The notes under the pieces are model-generated. The model had not been told where the DNA came from. It did no database searches and saw only the letters and a program-made list of their open reading frames with translations. Position numbers and translations under genes: made by a program. Of a stretch of 64,000 nucleotides of DNA, positions 46,227-55,162 are shown piece after piece (the first letter of the stretch is position 1; each line of letters starts with the position of its first letter). Source of the stretch: Comamonas terrae (lineage in GTDB: Bacteria > Pseudomonadota > Gammaproteobacteria > Burkholderiales > Burkholderiaceae_C); assembly GCF_001544075.1 (NCBI RefSeq), contig NZ_BCNT01000003.1:434001-498000 (forward strand). The letters are read 5' to 3'.

Positions 46227-46484
46227 AAGCACCCACTGGCACAAGGCACTTGACAACACCAGCGCCGCGTAGCTGGCCATCTTCCCATCGCGGCCGAACC
46301 ACCACATGCCCACCGCCAGAACCGCGCAACCCACAATGGAATTGATAGCTACCTGCGCTTTCCAGGAAAGGGCTGCAGCCTGATTTACCTTGAATAACCG
46401 GGCATACAGCGCCATGCCTGCGGCGAGAAAGAATGCAGGGGCCGCGAAGTTGAGTAAATGATTCACGCTCGCAACTGCGCCCAT
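46209..46484 (-). CDS. Small membrane protein, unknown
   Basis: 91 residues with about three hydrophobic helices (near 10-30, 43-60 and 68-85), ending WVLSRGWR. The last 18 bp overlap the lysR 3' end on the other strand. Its middle carries the dispersed repeat ATAGCTACCTGCGC (46345-46358), so it may be an old gene into which the repeat has entered, or a gene whose coding sequence tolerates it. No family recognised. Divergent from hemA. Confidence 0.5.
   Translation of the reverse strand: MGAVASVNHLLNFAAPAFFLAAGMALYARLFKVNQAAALSWKAQVAINSIVGCAVLAVGMWWFGRDGKMASYAALVLSSALCQWVLSRGWR
46345..46380 (+). repeat. Dispersed intergenic repeat, long copy inside a gene
   Basis: ATAGCTACCTGCGCTTTCC then AGGAAAGGGCTGCAGCC, so it includes the second half of the element. 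It lies within the coding frame of the small membrane protein. Confidence 0.5.
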
Positions 46485-46514
46485 TGCCGCGGCTCCGATT
46501 CCAAGACTTTGAAC

Positions 46515-46550
46515 TCGGGTGATACCCGAAAGAAGCCGAAATTTTATAAT
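46515..46550 (+). promoter_or_regulatory. hemA promoter with dyad
   Basis: TCGGGT GAT ACCCGA (46515-46529), a perfect 6-bp dyad, precedes a perfect -10 TATAAT (46545-46550). The ATG is at 46559, so the transcript would have little or no leader. The dyad sits near the expected -35, so it may be an operator. Confidence 0.55.
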
Positions 46551-46558
46551 CTAGGGTT

Positions 46559-47881
46559 ATGGCAGTCTGGGCTCTCGGTATCAATCACCACACGGCTCCG
46601 CTCGATATGCGGGGCCGTTTCGCGTTCGCGCTCGATCAGATCGCGCCCACGCTGCAAGGCCTGCGCGCCTCCCTGACCGGCGCCGGCCGAGCCCATAGCG
46701 CGGTGGAAACCGCCATTCTCTCCACCTGCAACCGCACCGAAATCTACTGCGCCGCCGACACGCCGGCCATGGACCATACGCTGCACTGGCTGGCCAGCAG
46801 CGGCGGCATCGCGCCCGAACTGCTGCGCCAGCACTCCTACCTGCTGCAGGACGGCTCCGTGGCCCGCCATGCCTTCCGCGTGGCCAGCGGCCTGGATTCC
46901 ATGGTGCTGGGCGAGGCCCAGATCCTGGGCCAGATGAAGAATGCCGTGCGCGCCGCCGAGTCCGCCGGAGCGCTGGGCACCACGCTCAACCAGCTGTTCC
47001 AGCGCAGCTTCGCCGTGGCCAAGGAAGTGCGCAGCTCCACCGAGATCGGCGCGCATTCGATCTCCATGGCCGCAGCCGCCGTGCGCCTGGCCGGCCAGCT
47101 GTTCGAGGACCTGAGCCAGATCCGCGTGCTGTTCGTGGGCGCCGGCGAGATGATCGAGCTGGTCTCCACCCACTTTGCCGCCAGGAATCCCAGGCAGATC
47201 ACCATCGCCAACCGCACCCTGGAACGCGGCGAGAAGCTGGCCGCCCAGTTCGGCGCCGGCACCATGCGCCTGGCCGATCTGCCCGAGCATCTGCACGAGT
47301 ACGACGCCGTCATCAGCTGCACCGCCTCGAGCCTGCCCATCATCGGCCTGGGCGCCGTGGAAAGCGCGCTCAAGAAGCGCAAGCGCCGCCCCATCTTCAT
47401 GGTGGACCTGGCCGTGCCGCGCGACATCGAATCCGAGGTCAAGAACCTCAACGACGTCTATCTCTACACCGTGGACGATCTGGCCACCGTGGTGCGCACC
47501 GGCCAGGCCCAGCGCCAGGCGGCCGTGGAGCAGGCCGAGGTCATCATCGACACCGGCGTGCAAAGCTTCATGCACTGGCTGGACCAGCGCAAGCCCGAAG
47601 GCGGCATGGTGCCGCTGATCCAGCAGATCAACACCCAGGCCGACGAATGGCGGGCGCTGGAGATTGCCCGTGCCAAGAAGCTGCTGGCCAGGGGCGAGGA
47701 CGTGGATACCGTGCTCGAAGCCCTCTCGCGCGGCCTGACGCAGAAGATGCTGCACGGCACCATGGCCGAGCTGCACAAGGGCGACGCCGAGCAGCGCGCC
47801 CGCACCGCAGAGACCGTCTCGCGCCTGTTCCTTCGCTCCGGCCGCGACGCCGGCAAGTCCGCGCAGAAAACCCCGCTTTAG
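46559..47881 (+). CDS. hemA: Glutamyl-tRNA reductase
   Basis: NADPH-dependent reduction of glutamyl-tRNA to glutamate-1-semialdehyde, the first step of tetrapyrrole synthesis in the C5 pathway. 440 residues. Catalytic Cys57 in STCNRTE, the [20 protein letters not shown] segment (105-124) and the NADPH-binding VLFVGAGEM motif (about 190) are visible. A C-terminal dimerisation helix follows. First gene of the hemA-prfA group. Confidence 0.97.
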   Translation: MAVWALGINHHTAPLDMRGRFAFALDQIAPTLQGLRASLTGAGRAHSAVETAILSTCNRTEIYCAADTPAMDHTLHWLASSGGIAPELLRQHSYLLQDGSVARHAFRVASGLDSMVLGEAQILGQMKNAVRAAESAGALGTTLNQLFQRSFAVAKEVRSSTEIGAHSISMAAAAVRLAGQLFEDLSQIRVLFVGAGEMIELVSTHFAARNPRQITIANRTLERGEKLAAQFGAGTMRLADLPEHLHEYDAVISCTASSLPIIGLGAVESALKKRKRRPIFMVDLAVPRDIESEVKNLNDVYLYTVDDLATVVRTGQAQRQAAVEQAEVIIDTGVQSFMHWLDQRKPEGGMVPLIQQINTQADEWRALEIARAKKLLARGEDVDTVLEALSRGLTQKMLHGTMAELHKGDAEQRARTAETVSRLFLRSGRDAGKSAQKTPL

Positions 47882-48033
47882 CGGAGCTCGCCGCCAGCGC
47901 TGCAGCGCCTGTCCTTCAGGCCTTCCGCTGCAGCCCATCCTTTCGCCGGCCTCTCCGGCACCGTGCCTTCTTTCCCGTTTTCCGATGCCGGCGCCGGCCC
48001 AGGCGCCCGCATCCCAGCCTTTGGTGAAGCCTT

Positions 48034-49116
48034 ATGCAAGACTTTCTGCGCAACCAGCTCGAACGCTATGCCCAACGCCTGCAGGAGCTGGACTTCCTGC
48101 TCTCGCGCGAAGACATCATGGGCGATATGAAGCAGTACCGCACCATCTCGCGCGAGCATGCCGACGTCACGGCCATCGCCAGCCGCTATGCGCGCTACCA
48201 GCAGACGGAGGCCGACATCGCGGCGGCGCGCGACATGCTCGAAGACCCCGACATGGCCGAAATGGCCCGCGAAGAAATCAGCAACGGCGAGGCCGAACTG
48301 GTCCGGCTGGAGGACGAGCTGCAGCGCATGCTGCTGCCCAAGGACCCCGACGATGCGCGCCCGGCCTTCGTGGAAATCCGCGCCGGCACGGGCGGCGACG
48401 AGTCGGCCCTGTTCGCCGGCGATCTGGCCCGCATGTACACGCGCTATGCGGCCAATGTGGGCTGGAAGGTGGAAGTCATGAGCGCCAACGAAAGCGAGCT
48501 GGGCGGCTACAAGGAAGTCGTGCTGCGCATCGACGGCGACAACGTCTACGGCGCGCTGCGCTTCGAATCGGGCGGCCATCGCGTGCAGCGCGTACCGGCC
48601 ACCGAAACCCAGGGCCGCATCCACACCAGCGCCTGCACCGTGGCCGTCATGCCCGAGCCCGACGAGGCCGAGGCCATCACGCTCAACCCGGCCGACCTGC
48701 GCATCGACACCTTCCGCGCCAGCGGCGCCGGCGGCCAGCACATCAACAAGACCGACTCCGCCGTGCGCGTGGTCCATCTGCCCACGGGCATCGTGGCCGA
48801 ATGCCAGGACGGGCGCAGCCAGCACAGCAACAAGGCCAAGGCGCTGCAGGTGCTGCAGGCGCGCATCCAGGAAAAGGAACGCAGCGAGCGCGCCGCCAAG
48901 GAAGCCGCCCTGCGCAAGGGCCTGATCGGCTCGGGTGATCGCAGCGACCGCATCCGCACCTACAACTTCCCCCAGGGGCGCCTGACCGACCACCGCATCA
49001 ATCTCACGCTGTACAAGCTGCTGCAGGTCATGGAAGGCGACCTGGACGAGGTGCTGCAGGCCCTGGCCCATGCCCGCGAGGCAGAGCTGCTCGAAGAGCT
49101 GGCCATCGCCTCCTGA
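48034..49116 (+). CDS. prfA: Peptide chain release factor 1
   Basis: RF1, 360 residues. PAT at 188-190 (recognition of UAA/UAG) and GGQ at 233-235 in [14 protein letters not shown] give peptidyl-tRNA hydrolysis. The N-terminal coiled domain is typical. Followed by the secreted dikinase-like gene instead of directly by prmC, which methylates the GGQ glutamine. Confidence 0.97.
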   Translation: MQDFLRNQLERYAQRLQELDFLLSREDIMGDMKQYRTISREHADVTAIASRYARYQQTEADIAAARDMLEDPDMAEMAREEISNGEAELVRLEDELQRMLLPKDPDDARPAFVEIRAGTGGDESALFAGDLARMYTRYAANVGWKVEVMSANESELGGYKEVVLRIDGDNVYGALRFESGGHRVQRVPATETQGRIHTSACTVAVMPEPDEAEAITLNPADLRIDTFRASGAGGQHINKTDSAVRVVHLPTGIVAECQDGRSQHSNKAKALQVLQARIQEKERSERAAKEAALRKGLIGSGDRSDRIRTYNFPQGRLTDHRINLTLYKLLQVMEGDLDEVLQALAHAREAELLEELAIAS

Positions 49117-49183
49117 ACCGCTTCGCCCGCAAGACCCCATGGGCCGTAGCCCCCATCAGAAACAGACTGCAGGCAATCCCGAG

Positions 49184-51169
49184 ATGTACATGCGTTTTCT
49201 GCCCGTCCTAGGCCGCCTTCTGCTTTGCAGCAGCCTGCTGGCCGCGGCCGGCACCAGCCAGGCGCTGGTGGCGCGCAAGCCCTCGGCCTACGAGTCCGGC
49301 GCCGGCAGCCCCGCGGATGCCGCAGCCAACCGCAGCGCGCCCGGAGAGCTGCCCGCACTTGCCGGCCGCGCCGACTTCGACCGGCTGGCGCGCGTCTACG
49401 ATCCGGCCGGCGCTGCGGCCATGCCCCATGTACTGTTCGTGGTCGACCGCCAGGCCAGGCCCGCCAGGCTGTACTTCATCAACACGCCGCGCTATGCGCT
49501 GCACGAGAACTTTCTGCGCGCCAGGGGCCTGCTGCGCGGCGACCGGGCCGAACTCAACCGCAACTACCGGGAGCCGGGGCGCCGCTTCATCCTCGGCACG
49601 CTGAGCTGGCAGCCGGCCCTCCAGGGCTATAGCTACGAATTCTGGGAAGGCGACCGGCTCACGCCACAACTGCTGCAGGCCACGGCCGATGCGCTCAGGA
49701 CAGGCTTTTTCGCGCCCGTGCGCTTCAAGGCCAATGCCACCGCGCAGGAAGCCGTGGCCCAGGCTGCGGGCATCGATGCCGCGACCCAGGCAGCGCTGAT
49801 CGGCGCCCAGACCTATCTGCCGCTCAACACCGGCACGGCCGTGGGGCGGCTGCGCATCGTGGACGCCGCCGATGCCGTGAAAAGCCTGGCCGCGCAGGAC
49901 ATTGCTCTGCTGCGCGAAGTGCCCATCAGCCTGCCGCCCGTGGCCGGCGTGATCACCGAGCGGCCTTCCACCGTGCTCTCCCACGTCAACCTGCTGGCGC
50001 GCGGCTGGGGTGTGCCCAATGCCTATGTGCGCGATGCCGCCAGCGAGCTTGCGCAATGGAACGGCCGGTGGGTGCACCTGGAAGTGGGGCCCGGCGAATA
50101 CCGGCTGCGCGCGGCCGACGCGGCCGAGCAGCGGGCTGCCGAAGCCCGGGCCGGCCGCAAGCCGGCCAACGGCAACCGCGTGCTGATCCAGCCCGATCTG
50201 GGCCGCAGCGAGCTGGTGCCGCTTTCCGCGCTGCGCGGTACGGACCGCCGGCGCTGCGGCGCCAAGGCCGCCAATCTGGGCGAGATCCGCTCTGCCCGCA
50301 TCGCCGACGTGCTGGTACCCGATGGTTTCTGCATCCCGTTTGCCGCCTATGCCGACTTCATGCGCGGCAACGGCCTGGCCGAGCGCGTGGCCCGCATGCG
50401 CCAGCAGCCCGGCTTTGCCACGGACGCAGGCGTCAGGGCCCGCGCCCTGGCCGCGCTGCAGGCCGACATCGAGCAATGGCCGCTGCCCGCCGCCATGGCC
50501 CAGGCCTGGCAGCAGCGCTGGAGCAGCCAGCTCGGCGGCCAGGGCGTGTTCGTGCGCAGCTCGTCCAGCTCGGAAGACCTGCCCCACTTCAGCGGCGCGG
50601 GCCTGTACACCACGGTACCCAATGTGAAGACGGGCGATGCCCTGCTCCAGGCCGTGCGCAAGGTCTGGGCCTCGGTCTACAACTTCGAGGCCTGGGAGGC
50701 GCGCGAGGCTGCAGGCATCGACGACGGGCAGGTGGCGATGTCGGTTTTCGTGCAGACCGCCGTGGACTCCACGGCCTCGGGCGTGATGATCACGCGCGAC
50801 CCGTTCGACGCCCGGCATCGCCATGCCACCTATATCGCCGCCAAGCGCGGCATAGGCATACGCGTGGTCGAAGGCCGGCGCGTGGCCGAGCAGATCATGT
50901 ATTCGAGCCGCAGCCAGGCCGTGCAGGTGCTCAACCGCTCGGACGACGATGTGGCCCTGCAGCTGAGCGCCGCTGGCGGCGTCAAGGAAATTCCCACCCA
51001 GGCCGGGCGCGCCGTGCTCAGCGATGCGCTGGTGCAGCGCCTGGCCCGCACGGGCGCCGCCATCAAGCAGCGCTTCGGCGGCCGGGAGCAGGACATCGAA
51101 TGGGCCATGCACGGCGACCGCATCATCATCCTGCAGGCCCGCCCCTTCATCACCGCGCCCGCCCGCTGA
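49184..51169 (+). CDS. Secreted PEP-synthase/dikinase-like protein
   Basis: 661 residues with an N-terminal hydrophobic signal (LPVLGRLLLCSSLLAAAGTSQA), so exported or membrane-tethered; ATG at 49184, a second at 49190. Residues 60-210 match nothing I know. Next is a phosphohistidine-like swivel domain (about 215-305) with His267 in STVLSHVNLLARGWGVPNA, then an ATP-grasp domain (about 355-655) with GAKAANLGEI, VRSSSSSEDLPHFSGAG and a terminal IIILQARP. Order is the reverse of PEP synthase and resembles glucan water dikinases; the PEP/pyruvate barrel is absent. Substrate unknown. Confidence 0.75.
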   Translation: MYMRFLPVLGRLLLCSSLLAAAGTSQALVARKPSAYESGAGSPADAAANRSAPGELPALAGRADFDRLARVYDPAGAAAMPHVLFVVDRQARPARLYFINTPRYALHENFLRARGLLRGDRAELNRNYREPGRRFILGTLSWQPALQGYSYEFWEGDRLTPQLLQATADALRTGFFAPVRFKANATAQEAVAQAAGIDAATQAALIGAQTYLPLNTGTAVGRLRIVDAADAVKSLAAQDIALLREVPISLPPVAGVITERPSTVLSHVNLLARGWGVPNAYVRDAASELAQWNGRWVHLEVGPGEYRLRAADAAEQRAAEARAGRKPANGNRVLIQPDLGRSELVPLSALRGTDRRRCGAKAANLGEIRSARIADVLVPDGFCIPFAAYADFMRGNGLAERVARMRQQPGFATDAGVRARALAALQADIEQWPLPAAMAQAWQQRWSSQLGGQGVFVRSSSSSEDLPHFSGAGLYTTVPNVKTGDALLQAVRKVWASVYNFEAWEAREAAGIDDGQVAMSVFVQTAVDSTASGVMITRDPFDARHRHATYIAAKRGIGIRVVEGRRVAEQIMYSSRSQAVQVLNRSDDDVALQLSAAGGVKEIPTQAGRAVLSDALVQRLARTGAAIKQRFGGREQDIEWAMHGDRIIILQARPFITAPAR

Positions 51170-51183
51170 ACCGGCGAGATGCC

Positions 51184-51723
51184 ATGACCTCGTTCACCTC
51201 TGCCATCGTCCTGAGGCACTTGCACGCCGCGGGCTGGACGCCCGGGCGCGAGGCGGCGCCCGCGCCCGAGATCCAGGCTCTGCTGCATGCCCGGCCCGCA
51301 ATGGCCCGCCACCCGGCCGTGGCCGCGCTGCGCCAGCTGGCGGGGCTGACCCTGGGCAAAGTCGGTGCCGGCCAGGAATGCGCCAGCAGCGATATCGCCC
51401 TCCACTGGAGCTCCAACGGCCTGGCGGATGCGCACACCGATGCGGACCTGCTCCTCTGGCAGGACGTGCTCAAGACATGCCTGGTCCAGGTTGCCGAAGT
51501 CCACCACGGCCACGGCCTGCTGCTCATGGCGGCCGACGGCCGCTGCTTCGGCATGAGCCTGGTCCACGATGCGTTCTGCTTCGAGGGAGAGAATCTGGAG
51601 CAGGCCATGGCGCATCTTCTGGGCGGCGTGCATTCGCGCCCCATGCTGCGCCCCGGCCGGCAAGAGGTCCACCTCTACGGCAAACGCTACACCCGGCACA
51701 GCCCCGAGACCTATGCGGGCTGA
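51184..51723 (+). CDS. SUKH-3 family protein
   Basis: 179 residues fitting the SUKH-3 immunity superfamily: AAGWTPGR at the start, a hydrophobic middle (LRQLAGLTLGKVG) and FEGENLEQAMAHLLGG near the end. SUKH proteins often protect against contact-dependent or polymorphic toxins. It starts 14 bp after the secreted dikinase-like gene and ends 15 bp before prmC, so the three are probably one transcript. No toxin gene is recognisable in the window. Confidence 0.7.
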   Translation: MTSFTSAIVLRHLHAAGWTPGREAAPAPEIQALLHARPAMARHPAVAALRQLAGLTLGKVGAGQECASSDIALHWSSNGLADAHTDADLLLWQDVLKTCLVQVAEVHHGHGLLLMAADGRCFGMSLVHDAFCFEGENLEQAMAHLLGGVHSRPMLRPGRQEVHLYGKRYTRHSPETYAG

Positions 51724-51738
51724 CCCGGCAACCACGAC

Positions 51739-52593
51739 ATGACACAGACCCGCCCCTTCACCCCGACCATTGCCCAGGCCCTGGCCGAAGCGGCCCGCCA
51801 GGGCCTGCCCCGCATGGACGCCCAGATGCTGCTGCTGCATGCGGCGGGACAGTCGCCCCATGCGCGCGCCTGGCTCATCACGCACGACACCGACACGCTG
51901 AGCCCTGCCCAGCAGGCCAGCTGGCAGGCGCTGTGCGCCCGGCGCCTGCAGGGCGTGCCCGTGGCCTACCTCACGGGCCGCAAGGAGTTCTACGGCCTGG
52001 ACCTGGCCGTGGATGCGCGCGTGCTGGACCCGCGCCCCGATACCGAGACCCTGGTGGACTGGGCGCTGGAGCTGATGCCGCCGCAGCAGCCCTGCCACGT
52101 GGTGGACCTGGGCACAGGCAGCGGCGCCATCGCCCTGGCCCTGCAAAGCCGCCGCCCCGCGGCCCAGGTGCTGGCCGTGGATGCCAGCGCCGACGCCCTG
52201 GCCGTGGCTCAGGCCAACGCCCAGCGCCTGCAGCTGCCCGTGCAGTTCGCCCACGGCAGCTGGCTCGAGCCCCTGGCCGGCCAGCCCGCCTGCGACCTGA
52301 TCGTGAGCAATCCGCCCTATATCCGTGCGGACGATCCGCACCTGGCCAGCCTCACCCACGAGCCGCTGTCGGCCCTTGCCAGCGGCGGCGACGGCCTGGC
52401 GGACATACGCTGCATCATCGCCCAGGCGCCCGTGCACCTGAAGCGCGGCGGCTGGCTGCTGTTCGAGCACGGCTGGGACCAGGCGCCGGACGTGGCCACG
52501 CTCATGCAGCAGGCCGGCTTTGCCGCCGTACAGCACCGCGAGGACCTGGCCGGCATCGCGCGCTGCACCGGCGGACAGTGGCCGCCGGCTTGA
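51739..52593 (+). CDS. prmC: Release-factor glutamine methyltransferase PrmC
   Basis: N5-glutamine methyltransferase for the GGQ motif of RF1/RF2. 284 residues. VVDLGTGSGAIALAL (121-135) is the SAM motif and SNPPY (190-194) the glutamine-binding motif. The N-terminal helical domain has the GVPVAYLTGRKEFYGLDL hallmark. Separated from prfA by two unusual genes but probably still coexpressed. Confidence 0.96.
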   Translation: MTQTRPFTPTIAQALAEAARQGLPRMDAQMLLLHAAGQSPHARAWLITHDTDTLSPAQQASWQALCARRLQGVPVAYLTGRKEFYGLDLAVDARVLDPRPDTETLVDWALELMPPQQPCHVVDLGTGSGAIALALQSRRPAAQVLAVDASADALAVAQANAQRLQLPVQFAHGSWLEPLAGQPACDLIVSNPPYIRADDPHLASLTHEPLSALASGGDGLADIRCIIAQAPVHLKRGGWLLFEHGWDQAPDVATLMQQAGFAAVQHREDLAGIARCTGGQWPPA

Positions 52594-52724
52594 TTTTTCC
52601 GCCCGCACCCCGATTTGGGGACGAACCGGCACCCGATTCCCGCACGGCGCCCAGCCAAGGGCCGACAGTGAAATAATCCCTGCTGCGCTGCCGTCGCAGC
52701 AATCCACCGATTTTGGAGCCCACC

Positions 52725-53048
52725 ATGAGCAACACCCAACAACGCATCGCCGACCTCGTCAAGAACAATGACATCCTGCTGTTCATGAAGGGCAATGCGA
52801 GCTTCCCCATGTGCGGCTTCTCCGGCCGTGCGATCCAGATCCTCAAGGCCTGCGGCGTGGACCCCAAGACCATTGCCACCGTGAACGTGCTCGAAGACCA
52901 GGAAATCCGCCAGGGCATCAAGGAATTCAGCAACTGGCCCACGATTCCCCAGCTGTACCTGCACGGCGAATTCATCGGCGGCTCGGACATCATGATGGAA
53001 ATGTACGAATCGGGCGAGCTGCAGCAGCTGCTGGCCGCCAAGGCCTGA
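52725..53048 (+). CDS. grxD: Monothiol glutaredoxin (Grx4/GrxD)
   Basis: 107 residues. CGFS active site at 30-33 and WPTIPQLYLHGEFIGGSDI with the cis-Pro and GG glutathione-binding positions. CGFS glutaredoxins carry [2Fe-2S] clusters for Fe-S assembly and trafficking. GGAG precedes ATG; an in-frame ATG four codons upstream is less well placed. Terminated by a strong hairpin. Confidence 0.96.
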   Translation: MSNTQQRIADLVKNNDILLFMKGNASFPMCGFSGRAIQILKACGVDPKTIATVNVLEDQEIRQGIKEFSNWPTIPQLYLHGEFIGGSDIMMEMYESGELQQLLAAKA

Positions 53049-53070
53049 GCCCGGCCGCTCCCTCGCGCGA

Positions 53071-53096
53071 AGCCACGCCTTGCCGTGGCTTTTTTC
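53071..53096 (+). terminator. Intrinsic terminator after grxD
   Basis: AAGCCACG-CCTTGC-CGTGGCTT with six T residues at the end of the right arm. A strong, textbook-shaped signal ending 13 bp before the RNase H-like ATG. Confidence 0.9.
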
Positions 53097-53109
53097 ATTG
53101 GGATATGCC

Positions 53110-53565
53110 ATGCCAGCCCTTCCAGAGCCACCCGGCCACCACTGCTGCATCCATATCGACGGCAGCGCCCTGCCCAACCCCGGCCCCATGAGCCTGGGCG
53201 CCGTGCTGCGCATGCCCGACGGCCGCAGGCACACGCTGTCGCTCAACCTGCGCCGCAGCGGCTGCAACAACGAGGCCGAACTGCTGGCCCTGCTGGCTGC
53301 CCTGCGCAAGGCCCGGTCCCTGGGTATTCATCACATCACGCTGCGCACCGACAGCAGCGTGCTCGTGGAGCAGCTGGGCCCACCCGGCCCCAGGCCCGTG
53401 CGCCCCATCCCTCGCCTGGACCCCCTCTTTGCGCAGGCACGCAGCCTGATGCGCGAATTCGCGGAAATCCAGCTGCAGTGGATACCGCGCCACCGCAACC
53501 AGGAAGCCGACGCGCTCGCCCGTACCGCGCACGCCCTGCCGGGAAACCCGGCCCGCACCGGCTGA
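53110..53565 (+). CDS. RNase HI-like protein
   Basis: 151 residues. Acidic residues of the RNase H fold: Asp17 in CIHIDGSALPNPG, Glu55 in NNEAELLALLAAL, Asp81 in LRTDSS and the terminal QEADALART. These four match the D-E-D-D set of RNase HI, so it should degrade the RNA strand of RNA-DNA hybrids; the family also includes plant-like relatives. Residues 85-110 lack the usual basic protrusion. Whether it is the main rnhA is unclear. Confidence 0.8.
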   Translation: MPALPEPPGHHCCIHIDGSALPNPGPMSLGAVLRMPDGRRHTLSLNLRRSGCNNEAELLALLAALRKARSLGIHHITLRTDSSVLVEQLGPPGPRPVRPIPRLDPLFAQARSLMREFAEIQLQWIPRHRNQEADALARTAHALPGNPARTG

Positions 53566-53676
53566 ACGGCGGCCGCCGCCCATGCCAGCCTGGAGGCGGG
53601 GCCAGGCTTTATGTGATTGAATAAGGCATGTTGTTTTTGACGCAGTCGGTGCCCGCGCGCCACTGCGGCCCTGCCT

Positions 53677-55050
53677 ATGAGTTTGCTCCAGAGCCTGCTG
53701 ATGATCGCGGCACTGATTCTTGCCAGTGCCTTCTTTTCCGTGGCTGAAATCTCCCTGGCCGCCTCGCGCCGCCTGCGCCTGCGGCAGATGGTCGAAGATG
53801 GAGAGCCGCGCGCCGAGCAGGTCATGAAGATGCAGGCCCAGCCCGGCGAATATTTCACGGTCACGCAGATCGGCCTCAACGCCGTTGCCATCCTCGGCGG
53901 CGTCGTGGGCGAAGGAGCCCTCACCCCTTTCCTGACCCAGCTGCTGAGCCTGTGGCTGAGCGAGAGCCGCTCGCAGACGGTGGGCTTCCTGCTGTCCTTC
54001 ATCACCATCACCTCGTTCTTCATTCTGTTTGCCGACCTACTGCCCAAGCGCCTGTCCATGGCCGAGCCCGAACGCCTGGCCGTGCGCGTGCTGCGCCCCA
54101 TGCTCTGGTGCATGGCCGTGCTCAAGCCGCTGGTGTGGTGCTTCAACAAGCTGGCCGATGGCACGGCCCGGCTGCTCGGCCTGCCCACGGTGCGCGACGA
54201 GCGCATCACGCACGAGGACATCCTGGCCATGACCGAGGCCGGCACCAAGGCCGGCGTGCTGGCCGCGCAGGAGCAGCAGGTCATCGCCAACCTGTTCGAG
54301 CTGGACTCGCGCACCGTGGCCTCGGCCATGACGCAGCGCGACCGCATCGCCTTCTTCTACCGCGACGATCCCGACGAGGTGATCCGTGCGCGCATTGCCG
54401 AGGAGCCGTTCTCCACCTATCCGGTCTGCGACGGCGACATCGACCATGTGGTCGGCTACGTCGATGCCAAGGACCTGTTCCAGCGCTCGCTCAACAACCA
54501 GCCGCTGTCGCTGACCGACGACTCGCTGATCCGCAAGGTACTGATCGTGCCCGACCGGCTCACGCTGGCCGAGGTGCTGGAGCAGTTCCGCCTGGTGCAC
54601 GAGGACTTTGCCGTCATCGTCAACGAATACAGCCTGGTCGTCGGCGTCGTGACGCTCAACGACGTGATGAGCACCGTCATGGGCGATCTGGTGACCGGCT
54701 CGGATGACGAGGAGCAGATCGTGCGCCGCGACGAGAATTCCTGGCTGATCGACGGCGTCACGCCTGTGGAAGACGTGATGCGCGTGCTGCAGCTTGACGA
54801 CATGCCGCACGACGACGAGTACGAGACCCTGGCCGGCTTTCTCATGGTCATGCTGCGCCGCGTGCCGCGCCGCACGGATGCCGTGAACTGGGGCGGCTAC
54901 AAGTTCGAGGTGCTGGACGTGGACAGCTACCGCATCGACCAGGTCATGGTCACGCGCCTGCCCGATCCTGCCGACGCCCATGCGGCTGCCAAGGCTGCAG
55001 GCAGCACCGCCCAGGCCGGTGCAACGGCCGGCAGCGAAGCGCACTCCTGA
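53677..55050 (+). CDS. CNNM/HlyC-CorC family membrane protein
   Basis: 457 residues. DUF21 transmembrane domain 1-195 (AFFSVAEISLAASRR, GEGALTPFLTQLL, FADLLPKR), two CBS domains about 210-340 (MTQRDRIAFFYRDD and IVNEYSLVVGVVTLNDV), and a C-terminal CorC_HlyC domain about 360-445. CNNM-type proteins transport or sense Mg2+ or Co2+. An Ala/Gly tail ends the protein. Single gene, convergent with the lytic transglycosylase. Confidence 0.9.
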   Translation: MSLLQSLLMIAALILASAFFSVAEISLAASRRLRLRQMVEDGEPRAEQVMKMQAQPGEYFTVTQIGLNAVAILGGVVGEGALTPFLTQLLSLWLSESRSQTVGFLLSFITITSFFILFADLLPKRLSMAEPERLAVRVLRPMLWCMAVLKPLVWCFNKLADGTARLLGLPTVRDERITHEDILAMTEAGTKAGVLAAQEQQVIANLFELDSRTVASAMTQRDRIAFFYRDDPDEVIRARIAEEPFSTYPVCDGDIDHVVGYVDAKDLFQRSLNNQPLSLTDDSLIRKVLIVPDRLTLAEVLEQFRLVHEDFAVIVNEYSLVVGVVTLNDVMSTVMGDLVTGSDDEEQIVRRDENSWLIDGVTPVEDVMRVLQLDDMPHDDEYETLAGFLMVMLRRVPRRTDAVNWGGYKFEVLDVDSYRIDQVMVTRLPDPADAHAAAKAAGSTAQAGATAGSEAHS

Positions 55051-55054
55051 AACC

Positions 55055-55118
55055 AGAGCAGCTTGCGCCTTTTCTGCAAAGGCATCAGAAGCCTTTGCCT
55101 TTCAAATACAGCAAAGGC
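55055..55118. repeat. Dispersed repeat plus alternating hairpin arms
   Basis: AGAGCAGCTTGCGCC (55055-55069) is followed by GCAAAGGC (55076-55083), GCCTTTGC (55091-55098) and GCAAAGGC (55111-55118). The middle arm can pair with either neighbour, giving mutually exclusive hairpins in the gap between convergent genes. Confidence 0.5.
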
Positions 55119-55162
55119 AAGCGCAATTCGCTTTCCTTTTCATAGCACCTTTGCCACGCAGC

